Shown piece by piece: positions 38,880 through 50,439 of a stretch of 64,000 bases of DNA (position 1 is the stretch's first letter; each line of letters begins with the position of its first letter). The notes beneath the pieces are model-generated. The model was given only the letters and a program-made list of their open reading frames with translations, did not search any database and was not told where the DNA came from. Both the position numbers and the translations under genes were made by a program. Origin of the DNA: Macropodus opercularis. Taxonomy: Eukaryota > Chordata > Actinopteri > Anabantiformes > Osphronemidae. The stretch lies in the NCBI GenBank assembly GCA_030770545.1, contig CM061092.1:19531501-19595500 (forward strand), given 5' to 3'.

Positions 38880-39240
38880 ACAGTTACTGTCTCGCTTGTG
38901 TATGCCGTGATTGACCCAGCTCCACGGGCTGATCCGGAGCAGCTGAGTGCGTCTGTCACACGCTTTCTCTGGATCTATCACACGGTGCAGCTCCCTTTGT
39001 CCGTCTCTGTCTTCTCCATCAGCCTCCTCTGGGCAAATGCTGCATCTGCTCTCAGGTGCTCTGCTCTGCCCTTGGCCTCGCTTCCCATCAGCTTTGTTCC
39101 TCTGTAGCTGCCACAGTTGTGCACGTCTCCCTTGTTCTTGACAACAGACATCAGTCCACTTCTCCTCCGTTGCTCAGGCGTCCTTTCACTCTCCAAGATC
39201 TCGTTGAACAGATTTTGGTTTTCTGGTCTTACTACTGTTT
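38880..39240 (-). mobile_element. RTE-like LINE reverse transcriptase fragment
   Basis: The minus strand reads LFNEILESERTPEQRRRSG, then KNKGDVHNCGSYRGTKLM; after a frameshift near 39,000 it reads DGQRELHRV and PEKACDRR. These match the RT fingers/palm region of fish LINEs with ILESERMPEEWRRS, NYRGIKLMS and DLEKAYDRVP. Degenerate and truncated on both sides. Confidence 0.72.
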
Positions 39241-40200
39241 CATTAGCTGTTGCTGAACCTGGGCAAACTCTGACCACCAGGCTTTCTTATGAGTACCATT
39301 ACTTACTGACCTGAACCATTCTACACTAAGCCTCTGCCTGTCATATTGGATTTGTGCCGTGTCGCTATCATTATTCTGAAACTGGGATTGTGGACTACAT
39401 GGAATTTCTCTGCCTGTTGACGCCTGAAAACGTAGCTTATGTTAGGAAATCTCAATGACTTACCTGAATCCCATCCAGCACTGTTCACCTCCAGCTTTGC
39501 AGCATTTAAGAAGTGATTGTCACACAACCTCTCCCATCAGTTTGTCTTTTGAGCCCTAAAAGAAAACCTAAAGGGTAATAGCTCTTATCTGATCGTGACC
39601 TTAGTTTGCCACTCTTCCTGTCTGGTTTGCCATCCAAGCCTGGCTCACACTCATTTCTTGGTGCAGCAATATTTCTAACAGCTGACCTTGGAAACAAGTT
39701 CAAGGAGGCAGTTTTAGCCTGTCGTGCCTGAGCTCAAGCTGAAACTTCACACCAGAAACCTGAGTGTCCGCACCACACGTGCACACATTTTAAAACTGGC
39801 CTCCCTCCTTTTTTGTAGTCTAAAACCACTGAGCTAAAACAATAAAAAGCTTTGGCTGAGGAAAAAGAAACTGTAACAAGTGAAGTCAAAGACTAAATCA
39901 ATGTGAACAATCCCCATAGAAACCAGTTTGAAATAAGGCTTTTAATGATTTTGTGAAGCAGAAAAGGCTTTAGTGTTTACAGAGCAACGTCCTACTATAC
40001 TTATGACCTTTTTGACAACATAAGTGAAAACTGATTTCTGACTGGTTTTAATGAACAGTTAAAACAGTAGGAGTGAACGACAGCTAGAGTCAGTCCCTGC
40101 AAGCAGTTAGTGCACAGGTCAGAGAGCGACGGAGGAAGGAAAGTGCTGTGGGAGCCCGTGCACACGCCTGAAGGGCTGCTCTGTTACTAGATGTGCATGT
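39241..40200. other. No recognisable feature
   Basis: Unique-looking non-coding sequence; no exon with good splice sites and no transposon ends seen. Confidence 0.4.
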
Positions 40201-40210
40201 TTCTCTCTTA

Positions 40211-40321
40211 GGCCTTCTGCCAAAGCCTGCAGCCAAGGAATTGTTCTGGAATGCTCACGCACAAGAAGGGGAATTCTGACTTGGCCCAGGTCTTTAATAG
40301 CCTCACTTCAGTCATACAGCA
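40211..40321 (+). other. Weak exon-like stretch, unidentified
   Basis: A pyrimidine-rich TTTCTCTCTTAG precedes 37 open codons ending CAG CAG before GTCTGC, and the frame includes MLTHKKGNSDLAQVFNSL. The donor is poor, I do not recognise the peptide, and 37 open codons can arise by chance. Listed so it can be checked. Confidence 0.15.
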
Positions 40322-40639
40322 GGTCTGCTTCTTTCCACTCTGGTGGGTTCTGTATGAATCACTAGAGCAGCGATAAAATACCGTTTTCTTATCAGTGTTG
40401 ATCTCGTTTTGTCTTTCTTCTTATAAAGACTTTAGGATAGATTGAGTTAGATAAACAGCTTAATTTAAGGTGATACAGTTGTGGTCCAGCAGTTGTGTAG
40501 TGTGACTGTCATGAGTTAACGCAATGGCCACATTCTATAGAGTCAGTATATCTGCTTAACAGCTGGTGGCCTGTGGTGATGGTGACGCCGCTCTGCTGAA
40601 ACCGTGGGTCACGTGCGCCGCATATGGCAGTTTCTGTGT

Positions 40640-40930
40640 GTTGTGTGTGTGCATTGTGAAGAATGAAATGGGGTTGTGTGTGTGACTTGACTGAGAAAAT
40701 GTGGGGAAGTGTCTGTGCATGTGTGTGTGTTTGTGTGTGTGTATGCATCCGTGTGCGCGTGTGTGTGTGTATGCATCCGTGCGTGCGTGTGTGTGGATGC
40801 GTGTGTGTGTGTGTGTGTGTGTGTGTATGCATCCGTGCGTGCGTGTGTGTGGATGCGTGTGTGTGTGTGTATACATCCGTGCATGCGTGTGTGTGCTTGT
40901 GTGTGTGTCTGTGCTTGCGTGTGTGCATGA
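40640..40930. repeat. Compound GT minisatellite with ATGCATCCGTG units
   Basis: Runs of (GT) alternate with ATGCATCCGTGCGTGCGTG and GGATGCG modules repeated three to four times (about 40,742, 40,770, 40,828, 40,870). This higher-order structure creates open frames on both strands that are not genes. Confidence 0.9.
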
Positions 40931-43250
40931 CACACTGCATGCATCCTCTGCTGGAACGCGGGGGTAGAGGTAGAAGGTTGTACTCGGTTGCTAAAATGAA
41001 AGACCTCCCATGAGCTTTTTCAATTGAAGGACCCTCTTTAAACAGCAAGCTACCAATTACCAGCAGCCTGCAGCGCTACCCGTCTATTACCACATCCAGA
41101 GGAGAGGTGGGGACCTCACTGCTCTTCCTCTACTGTCTTTCATGTCCCCTTGCTCCAAAGCGTTGTAGGAAACCAGCGGCAGTGTTTGATGGTTGCAGGA
41201 CAGGCAGTTAAAGCCGTGGTTAGAGAGGGGGCGCAGCGCCATCCATTCATTGTCTGGCCCGGCAAACCACTACACTACAATTAAAACCGCTCCGGCCGAC
41301 TACAGACTAGCTAGACTAGCTGGGCCAGCACAGCCATGTGTATACAGTGTGGCACTGCCTGTTACTGTCTATGGCTTTCAGACATAAACTTACACTGATT
41401 ATTGTGATAAGTATTCCTAGTTACAGTAGCCAGTAGTAGAACCACTAAAAGAATGGCTTCAGATCCCACTGATGCAGTAAGAGGACGACAGGGACAAGTC
41501 AGTTATAGAGAGCAAATACACCAGACAAGTCAATGACAAGTAGCTGACGGCACCAACGCTGGTTAGTTACAGGGCATCTGCCCTGAGCAGTGTTATTCTG
41601 TAGGAATATTCCCACACTAGCAAATGCATGTCTGTTTGCTCAAATCCAGATCATGCAAGAGAGGTGAGAGGTCAGTGTGTGTGTGTGTGGCCAGAGCTAA
41701 CAGAGCTTGGCAGGTCATTTCTGTAAACTGACTTTAGCCTGTTAGCTGCATTAGCGCCGTGCGGCTCATTTTACTCCCCAGCTGTGCTGTTGTTTGCTCC
41801 GTGCCCCTGGTTGCCACTAGCAATGTTAAGAAACATAGAGCTGCCACGAGCTCTGGCTAATTGCTCTTAAAGCGGATCTGATTTAAAGCAAATGAAATCC
41901 AGATACACTGGCGCAGAGCAGAGCTTCACCACACCCCTGTCTAATCTTAAACACACACAACCGTGTTCCCATAACAAAAGCCATATGTGTGTCAGCGTGA
42001 CTGTATGTGTGTTATTGTTATCTTTCTGAAATCACAGCTGGGATCCTTCAGGAGGCTGAGTGTTTACAGACCTGAGGCCTGATGGTACAGTTTACACCTG
42101 TGTGTGTTTCAGGATGTTCCAGTGTCAAACAAATCCTTAAATCAGATGTTCCTCCACAAATAAACAGCCCCCAAATTCAAATGAGTGTTATTAGGACTCG
42201 TCAAGAAGCAAAGCTGATCATTTTACAAAACAAACAAACAAACAAACAACAAAACCTTTGATTAAGACATTTTACAGATGCAGAACAAAAGAAATGCATT
42301 TTCATGTTTGGAATTGCCATCTTTAAACTCCCTGCCGTGTCCGGCTGCCAGCTCTAGCCACGCCCCTTACCTCTGGCCACTCCCATTTCTGGTTCGAACA
42401 GCAGATCATTTCCACCTGTAAACGCTCCTCCTGCCGTCGTTTTCTGCCAGACGCCCACACGCCCTGTTTCATTCCTGGTTTTGTCCTCCCACTGTCTTTG
42501 TTTGTTTGAGACATTTACTTTCTGTTCAGAGGAGCTTTGGGACTAATCGTTTGATTGTGGATTAGTGTTTTATTGTTGTGGTATTGTTTCCTGTCTCGGT
42601 TCCTGTCTTCACACCTACTACCGACCTGTAGCTTCACCGGTTCATGCCTGTCCTGTTCACAGTAGCCCCGTAAGTTCAGCTCAGTTACTTCTATTTTCCG
42701 TGGTCACGCTCTGTTTTCACCCAGTTCTCGCTTTAGATTAGGACCATTTTGCTTTTCTGACGGGCCGCCACACAAGACTCCACCAGCACCATGGGAGGGT
42801 TGAAACAGAACTGATTGTTCCTCTCTAAACGACAAATCACATATAACTGAATGACTTTTCTGAGAACGTGTGTAAGACTTTTAGAACTGCTACTTGTTAC
42901 AGGAGTGTTTTTGGTGTATTTTCTTCCTGTTGAATCAACATAATTCACTTTCTTCTTATAGATGGTGTCAAAACACACTATGCAAAATTCCCTTTTTATA
43001 TATTCTGTTACATTATATGACTCTGTGGCTCCAGCAGACTAACACAGAGTGTGTTAGTAGTGCACTGCCTCCTCACTTTGCGTTTTGCTAATTAGTCGGA
43101 TGCTTTCCCAGAACAGTCCATTCAGAATTCTTCATCTTGTCAAAGTAGACTCGACACGACACACCTCCAGGCTCCGCCCAAGACAAGCTCGCACCAGGTC
43201 ACTATCTACTCTAGGAAGCACCTGAATGATGCCTCACTCAAAAGTGGTGT
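40931..43250. other. Non-coding stretch
   Basis: No exon or complete transposon identified. A (CAAA)n run lies at about 42,228-42,250. The 41,690-41,950 part is compositionally unlike the surrounding repeats and may be conserved non-coding DNA. Confidence 0.4.
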
Positions 43251-43254
43251 AAAG

Positions 43255-43330
43255 TCTCAAACCTTGTAAAGTGCCTAGAGATAACTTTTGTTTTGAAATT
43301 GTGCAATATCAATGAATCTGAATTGATCTG
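43255..43330 (+). mobile_element. L2-like LINE 3' tail, plus orientation
   Basis: GTAAAGTGCCTAGAGATAAC followed by a short AT-rich end and TGAATCTGAATTGA is the 3' terminus seen inverted at 43,870 and 57,480. Confidence 0.6.
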
Positions 43331-43869
43331 GGATCAAAAAGACGTGGTTGTACTCAGTACGCAACGTACCGACGGCGACAGCGTTGCTTGACTGAGATCA
43401 GCTGTTGGTCCCACTCTGCTTGATATTAAAGCTACTCCCATGGGAGCAGACTGTGATACAATGTTTGCTGTTTCCTGTTGTTTAAGGTTGAATGACACGT
43501 GTTTATTAATTTATTAGAAAACCTTTCCTCTATAGTAATACTTTGTTCCAGCACAGAAATATCCTTTTACTGTGTTTTCTGATTAATCCACTGCTGTCTC
43601 ATAATAAACCAAACTCATTTTTTTCCAGAACATACAAATCAAGTCCTTTATGGATGAACTTGACAACCAAAGAGTATATATAGTACAATATATGTTAAAT
43701 TCCCAGTATTGACCTTCTAGCATTAACAGTTTTAAAGATACATTCTTTAACAGTCCACTGGAGGTGGGGTCTACAGACTGAGATGGCGCAGCTGCTGATT
43801 CACAGACCCCTCATCCAGTGAAGGTAATTTGGCCCATGATGCTATAAAATGAATACCGGTAAATATATT

Positions 43870-46045
43870 ATTCAATTCAATTCCATTTAATTTCTATAGC
43901 ACCAATTCACAACATCAGTTTATCTCAAGGCTCTTTACAGTGAGGTTTAAGACCTGACACAACTAAACCCAACAAATCCCACATAGAGCAGCTTTTAATT
44001 GGAGCCAAAAGATAAATTGAGAACATCTGCCTTGACCGGTTGGAGTGAAGGGATAGAGAAGAGAGAAAAGAGAGAAAAGAATAAGCAGCAACAGACTCAG
44101 GCAGGATGGTTGGACCAGCAGCTGAACACTGAGACACACGACTCTGAGTCTGACGATACCTGGAGATGAGAATAGAGAGAGACAGAAAGAGAGAAACACA
44201 ACTAGGAGAGAACAGAGACAAAGTTAGTCACATGTGGACATGGAGGCATGTTAGTGGATGGAATAGATAGAAAACCAGAGGAGCTCAGTGAATGAAGGAG
44301 GTTCCAGCATCTAAGCCTGTAGCAGCTGAACTAAGAGATGGATCAGAGAAACCAGAACCATCTGGAACCATCAGCTTTGTCAGAAAGGAAGGTTTCAGCC
44401 TAGTTTTAAAGTCTGCTGCTAGAACCTGAACTGGAAGCTGGTTCCACATAGAGGAGCTTGGAGCTAAAGGCTCTGCCTCCCGTTCTACAGGTAGAAACTC
44501 TAGGAACCACCAGTAGACCAGCTCTGAGAAGCAAGGTTCTGTTGGAGCAGAAGGAGCCATGAGGTCTAAGACAAGATGGAGCTTTATTATGAAGAGCAGG
44601 ACAGAGAAGCTAATGTAGGAGAAATGGAAGAAGGATGTGACATTCTGCCTTGAGCGCTTCCTTCATTTGTGTTTATTTGTTTCCTACTGTGCTGCTTCCT
44701 TTTGGAATCGCGTGACACTGTTTTACATCTTCTGCCATTACTTCCTGTTTCATCTGGACTAATTATTATCAGTCACCTACACCTGCCTTCCATATTCTCT
44801 ATAGAAGGACTCATCGTACACATAGTGATGACGATATGGAAGCTTTTTGAAGCTCTGAGCCACTTGGCCACAATTGGGCTGAAACATTCGTTACAGTCAG
44901 AACAGTGACGCCTGCTGGATGTGTGTGGGAACTGAACCTGAAGGAACCCTCTGACGGTTTAGTTCACAGTCATGAGAAGAGAGAAGAGAGAAAACAACAA
45001 CACAGCAACAACAACAGACACAGGCAGGATGGTTGGAATTTTGAATCCTATCCTAGATTTGACAGGACAGAGAAGCTAATGTAGGAGAAATGTGACGTCT
45101 CTTCCTGAGTCCAGTCAGACTCTGCTGCAGCATTTGAATTAACTGGAGGCTTTTTAAAGAGTCACTGGTTCAAACTATGAGCAGGGAGACACAGTCGTCC
45201 AGCCTGGAGGAACTAATGCAGGGATTCATGTTTCAGCATCACTCTGTGAGAGGATGCTCCTCATTTTAGCAACATTCCTCAGGTGGAAGTAGGAGGTTTA
45301 GAGATTCTATAATGTAGGATGTAAAGGAGAGAACTGGGTCAAAGATGACACCAAGGTTCCTACAGTAGAACCTGAAGCTAACGTTATGTCATCCAGAGAA
45401 ACAACCTGATTCAATAATGAGTCTCTGTGGTTTTAGCACCAATTATCATAACCTCAGTTTGATCTGAATTCAGTTGAAGGAAGTTACAGGTCATCCAGGA
45501 TTTATATCATTTAAACAAGTTTGAAGTTTGACTAATTGGTTTGTTTGCTCTGGTTTCATGGACAAATATAACTGAGTATCATCTGCATAGCAGTGAATAT
45601 TTATAGAATGTTTTCTAATAATATTACAGAGAGGAGACATGTAAAGACTGAAAAGTATTGGACCAAGCACAGAACCCTGTGGAACAACAAAGATAATTCC
45701 TGTGCGGATGGAAGACTGATCATGAACATGAACAAACTGGAATCTGTTCAACAGATAAGACTTAAACCATCCAGTGCTTTTCCTTTAATCCAACTATGTT
45801 CCAGTCTCTGCAATAGAATCTTGTGATCCATCGTATCAAATGCTGAACTAAGATCTAACAGGACAAGGACAGAAACTAGACCATTGTCTGAAGCTGTGAG
45901 AAGATCATTAGTGACTCTAATCAGAGCTGGTTCTGTCTGTGATGGATCTGAATCCTGACTGGAAATCTTCATCCAGGTTATTTCTACGCAGGTGGTCACA
46001 TAGTTGTTTAGCTACGGTTTGTTCCAGAACTTTAGAAATAAAGGC
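43870..46045 (-). mobile_element. L2-like LINE with decayed reverse transcriptase
   Basis: On the minus strand the RT domain is legible at 45,999-45,420: VLLDLSSAFDTMDHKILLQR, VPQGSVLGPILFSLYMSPL, the catalytic block HCYADDTQLYL with its Tyr-Ala-Asp-Asp, and LNSDQTEVMIIG before a stop. Downstream, HAFVSSRLDY-like and C-terminal RVS/GGRAFS/LTKLM blocks lead to the 3' UTR and the end at about 43,870. About 340 bp of unrelated sequence (44,625-44,965) interrupts the copy, and a short block (AGAAGCTAATGTAGGAGAAA) is present on both sides of it. Stops and frameshifts make it non-coding. Confidence 0.85.
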
Positions 46046-47835
46046 AGATTAGATGTGTGTGTGTGTGTTTGTGTGTGTGCATTCCTACATCTAATGGATG
46101 TGATTTCTTACCTTGTGTTATACTGGTTACTCTTTCCTTTGTCTCGTGGATCTCAGTCCTTTGTCTTTTTCTTCATCTGAAAAGCCGAAAGTAAGTTCAC
46201 ACAATATGATAAACCTTTATTTTACAGGTTATTTTCAGCACATTTCCTGGAAATTAGCTGGTAATTAGGTTTAAAGCATTAGAATAAGACCAACAAAGCA
46301 CAGGTTGAAAGGTCATGAAAAGACTCAGGGTCTGCTCGTGATGATGGAAATATTAATTACATAGTTATGCTGCCAATTTGTCAAGTGTATGTTTACCTGT
46401 GGTTAGAGTTTCACTGGAAATTCCTTTGTGTTGTCTTTCAAAACAATATAATGAACAAATGGAACAACGAATGCTTCAGAATTTGACTGACTCGTGTTAC
46501 ATCAGGTAGGTAGACGGAGCTTTAGACTGTTACCTGTGCTTGTTTTCTTTTTACATGTTGTTTTTAATGGCCTCTATCGGAGGCATTTTTTAAACACGTC
46601 TAGACTCTTTGAACCTTTGATGATCTTTCTCTTAAATTTCTCCTCTCTCTATTATCAGCTAATTTCTTGCTCATGCTTTTTCTTTATCGCCTTTTCATTT
46701 TTGCAGCTTTTCTTAGCTCACTTTTTCATCATTGGTAACGTTTGCCTTTACCAACTTAAACACATCAACCTCTCATCATCACTTCTTCTCTACTTTTACT
46801 TGTGATTAGCACAAACTTGTGTAGACCTTTAGTATTTGTAGTATTTGTTGTGCTACTGTCCGTCCGTTCGTGGCTCCTCGTCCTGGTACCGTAACATCAC
46901 CTTTCTCTATGTGGCTTTGAAGTCTGCTCAGACAATATTATTCCTCCAATGTGAGCGGAGGAGTCCATTAAGTCAATGTTCTCCATGTTGCCTCAGCACT
47001 ACGCAGTGAAAACACAACTGCTGAGGGTCCTGGTGGGTCCTACAATCAGTAGAAACATACACAGCGTTCTTGTGTTGTTCCACGTCTTAGACAGCTGTTA
47101 TTTTTCTGTGGCCGCTGGTCAGGTGAGCTGCATAGTTTAAATTCCTGAGCTCTTTTCTCAGGCCAAATTCCATCAGTCGCACATTCCCATGAGCTGCAGC
47201 ATATTGTTGTCACAGACGTCCGTCAGACTCCCGCTAAGCCCGACATGACAAAGTCAAATGAAGAGCCGTCTGCATAGCCAGCGTGCCTGTGGCTCAGCTG
47301 CTGATGCCCTCACAGAGACCTTCTAGTGTTCTTGTAGCAGGTTTATGAGCAGGTACTGAGCCGGACCCCATTAATTTTGGCCTCGGGTTCTCTAATGCTG
47401 ATACAGACACATGGACATGCGTGCACACATTCACTGGACCACAGTCCTGCTCCTGGCCAGCGGTTCCCTGTCGCCACCTATTAAGCCGTATACAGTAAAT
47501 AGTCTGTCACATGTGTCGGCTCGTTTGGGATCCGGGCTTTCTTCCCGACCTGAACCGCCTGTAGCTCCACCTGTGATGTCTGCATGGCTGATGTTGGACT
47601 TACTGGACTTTTTTGTGTGTACATGGAGTTAAGACAAGTTTGGGGCAAATAACTGCATCCCTAGAAACAATACAGTGACATGTGAGGTGAATTTGTAAAT
47701 CTCAACGACTCCTAAAATATGAAGGACACAGTGAACAGCACAGATCCATCACCAGCCTCAACACAGCCATCTTATTTAATCTAACCATGGCAGTCACTAA
47801 AAAGCTGCATATGTATAATATTAAACACATTTATA
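46046..47835. other. Non-coding stretch
   Basis: AT-rich, then mixed-composition sequence. The open frame at 46,494-46,805 is a hydrophobic, pyrimidine-rich translation without family features. Confidence 0.4.
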
Positions 47836-47837
47836 TA

Positions 47838-48338
47838 CAGTCCTGTGCAAAAGTTTTAGGCCGGTGTGAAAAATGCTGTAAACAAAGAAAGCTTTCAGAA
47901 ATATAAACAATGATTTATTTATTTTGGTCAATTTACAAAATGCAAAGTGAGCGAAGAAAAGAAAAATCTAAATCCCATCAGTCTTTGGTTACTACGTCAG
48001 TACTGGAAGTGATGCTTGGCCCCACAGAGCCCTGGTCTCAGCATCATGTGAGTCTGGGATGATGCAGAGACAGAAGGATGTAGAAACCCTGCATCCACAG
48101 AAGATCTGTGGTTGGTTCTCTAGATGCTGAACAACCTACAGCCCAGTTCCTTCAAACACTGTGAACCTGGAAGATCTGCTGCTGTTTGAAGGCAAAGGGT
48201 GGACACAGCAAACACTGATGTGGTTCAGATTTATCTGCTGTTCTTTCACTGCATTTTGTTCATTTATGAAAATAAATGTTTAACACGTCCATTTCTGACA
48301 ACATTGGTTCACACCTGCCTAAACCTTTTGCACTATTA
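47838..48338 (+). mobile_element. Short Tc1-like transposon remnant
   Basis: Starts after TA with CAGTCCTGTGCAAAAGTTTT, the terminus of a common fish Tc1-like family; the far end, reverse complemented, reads GTGCAAAAGGTTTAGGCAGG, matching apart from the last bases. Inside, frames give ENLQPSSFKHC-like and CCLKAKGGHSKH, resembling the transposase C-terminus (AVLKAKGGHTKY). About 500 bp remains of about 1.3 kb, so it is internally deleted. Confidence 0.72.
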
Positions 48339-48344
48339 TGAATG

Positions 48345-50080
48345 AATCATTATGGATCATGATATTGCCTCTAAAACAGACCCTAGCACCCTCACAAGAA
48401 TAAAACACAAGATGGAAATAGAGAATTAAACCCTACAGGTTTCAGTCCAAAATGAATAAAAAAAACACCTCATGTGAGGGTCTCACTGCAGATCGCACAG
48501 AGCTGCCATCTTAGTTCTCACATCTGACGCAGGTCACGGGTTCCTGTCTCGGTCGTGGTCCCTCCACTCTCTGGTTCACACACACGGAGCTAGACACCTA
48601 TTCTAGAACATGATCATGTAAGTAGTTATTATTTTGATTGAGATGTAATGTCACCTAGTTTATTGCAGTGTTTATTAACTCCTGACCTGTTAACTTAATT
48701 GTCTTATTATTATTATTATTATTAATTATTGCTAGATCAGAGTTAAAAAATTCAGATGCTTCTCATCAACTGAATTATAGCATAAAAAGGCCCCAACAAC
48801 ATAGAAAAGTAAACTCAAGTTCAAGAAGTGACATTTGCTGCTATAATGATGTTATTGTCTAGTTCTTTCAGAACAGATGCAGCATGGATTTACTGTAAGC
48901 GCTGTATAAGTCCCATCACTTACGTAGGATCATCTGTCTAGACTGCAAACACACTGAGTTGGGCAACAGAGCGAAGACACGCGCCATTCGTCAGCGATCA
49001 GCAAGATTAAAGCTCGAAATTGATCCACAGTTTGTAATGTACTAAATGTTAACGCCAATAAATGACACAGCGGAGACACTCGAGTCTGTTTCTTGTGTTA
49101 AGCAACACACCAGTGTGAGGACGTCTGTCTGTCACATTTCCTCATGAGGCCTGTTCAGAAGCAGGACGCACCCTGGACAGACTCACACAGGACAAACCCT
49201 GAAAGGACGTCTGTGTTCAACAGAGATCGGCATCAGATGGACTCTCAGCCTCCTGGATACTCCGCCTACCTCCATCACTCCTCAACCTCCTCTGGACCCA
49301 GGCGTCCTTCCTGGGAATAATCACCACCGGCCGCTATGGGCTGTTTCCAGTGCTCACCTCTGTTCAGTCCCTGAGGTTCTTTCCACTCCTGGTATCTGAC
49401 TCCTTCTGTAGTAGACTTGACCACATCACCAGCTTCTTCAGCTTATAGACAGACGCCCTAGATCATTGTCTATATTCGTATTTACATTCATTGTCCGTGT
49501 TGCTGGCAGTCTGTCCCTTCGCAGAGTCAGCGCTCGATACCTGGATACCGTCACACAGAAACTCATCACTCTGAGTAGACTCACTGTTAAAATGTTAACC
49601 ACAGGCCACTTATACAACCGAATGCTAATCAATTCCACTTTTCATGGTGATCATTTCTCAGTTACTATATTAGAAGATTGTTCTGGTTGTACGGTTCAAT
49701 GACCATAAGAAACTAATGGTGTTGGACATGTAGATTCTGTGAGCAGTGAGCAGTAAAAACAAACACATTCCTCCTGGAACAGTTGGAACAGGTGTGCATA
49801 AGGCCAGAACCTCTACATCAGCACTCTCAGGTCCAAACCCTGCCAGTCTGCTTGTTTTCCATCGGGAGGACGGAGCTTTTTGATCTCTGCAGCGTCCCAC
49901 CGCTCACCGCTGAATAGATTCTAAAGCTCAATAACATCTGAGTCTGAGTCATGTGGAGAGAGTGTTGACACAGAGCTGCTCACGCTGTGACCGATCAAAC
50001 AGGAGCTGAACGTCCAGTGGATCCACACCAACACCTGTAGCGATGATTCTCTATATTGGTGGTTTAAGTCATTTGACAAT
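48345..50080. other. Non-coding stretch
   Basis: Includes a short (ATT)n run at 48,705-48,725. No exon, RNA gene or complete transposon seen. Confidence 0.4.
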
Positions 50081-50087
50081 CATTTCA

Positions 50088-50345
50088 TTCAATTCAGTTT
50101 TATTTCTATAGCACCACTTCACAACCAGTTATCAAGGCTCTTTACAGTGAGGTTTAAGGCCTGACACAACTAAACCCAACAAATCAATAAATGGAAAAAC
50201 TCTAACGAGGAAGAAACCTCCAGCAGACCCAGGATCAGTGGGAGAACATCTGCCTTGACCGGTTGGAGTGAAGAGAGAAAACAAGTCTGACGATACCTGG
50301 AGATGAGAATAGAGAGAGACACAAAGAGAGAAACACAACTAGGAG
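50088..50345 (-). mobile_element. L2-like LINE 3' end, 5'-truncated
   Basis: Matches the 3' UTR of the copies at 43.9 and 57.5 kb: CTGCCTTGACCGGTTGGAGTG, GACGATACCTGGAGATGAG, and the terminal ATTCAGTTTTATTTCTATAG. Internally shortened relative to them. Confidence 0.75.
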
Positions 50346-50437
50346 AGAAAGTGTAATGTGTTGTAAAGTGCCCTGAGATAACTGATGTTGTTAGTTTGTG
50401 AATTGGCGCCATAGAAATAAAACAGAATTGAATTGGT
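50346..50437 (+). mobile_element. L2-like LINE 3' tail in opposite orientation
   Basis: TTGTAAAGTGCCCTGAGATAA, TGAATTGGCGCCATAGAAAT and AATTGAATT form the same 3' terminus on the plus strand, abutting the inverted copy on its left. Confidence 0.7.
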
Positions 50438-50439
50438 TT

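Noticed and set aside
40509..41048. 179-codon minus-strand frame and overlapping plus-strand frames of Cys/Val or His/Thr repeats
   Set aside because: They are translations of the GT/CA minisatellite; every frame is open because the repeat lacks stops.
46494..46805. 103-codon hydrophobic plus-strand frame
   Set aside because: Poly-pyrimidine translation (Phe/Leu/Ser) with no family motif or splice context.
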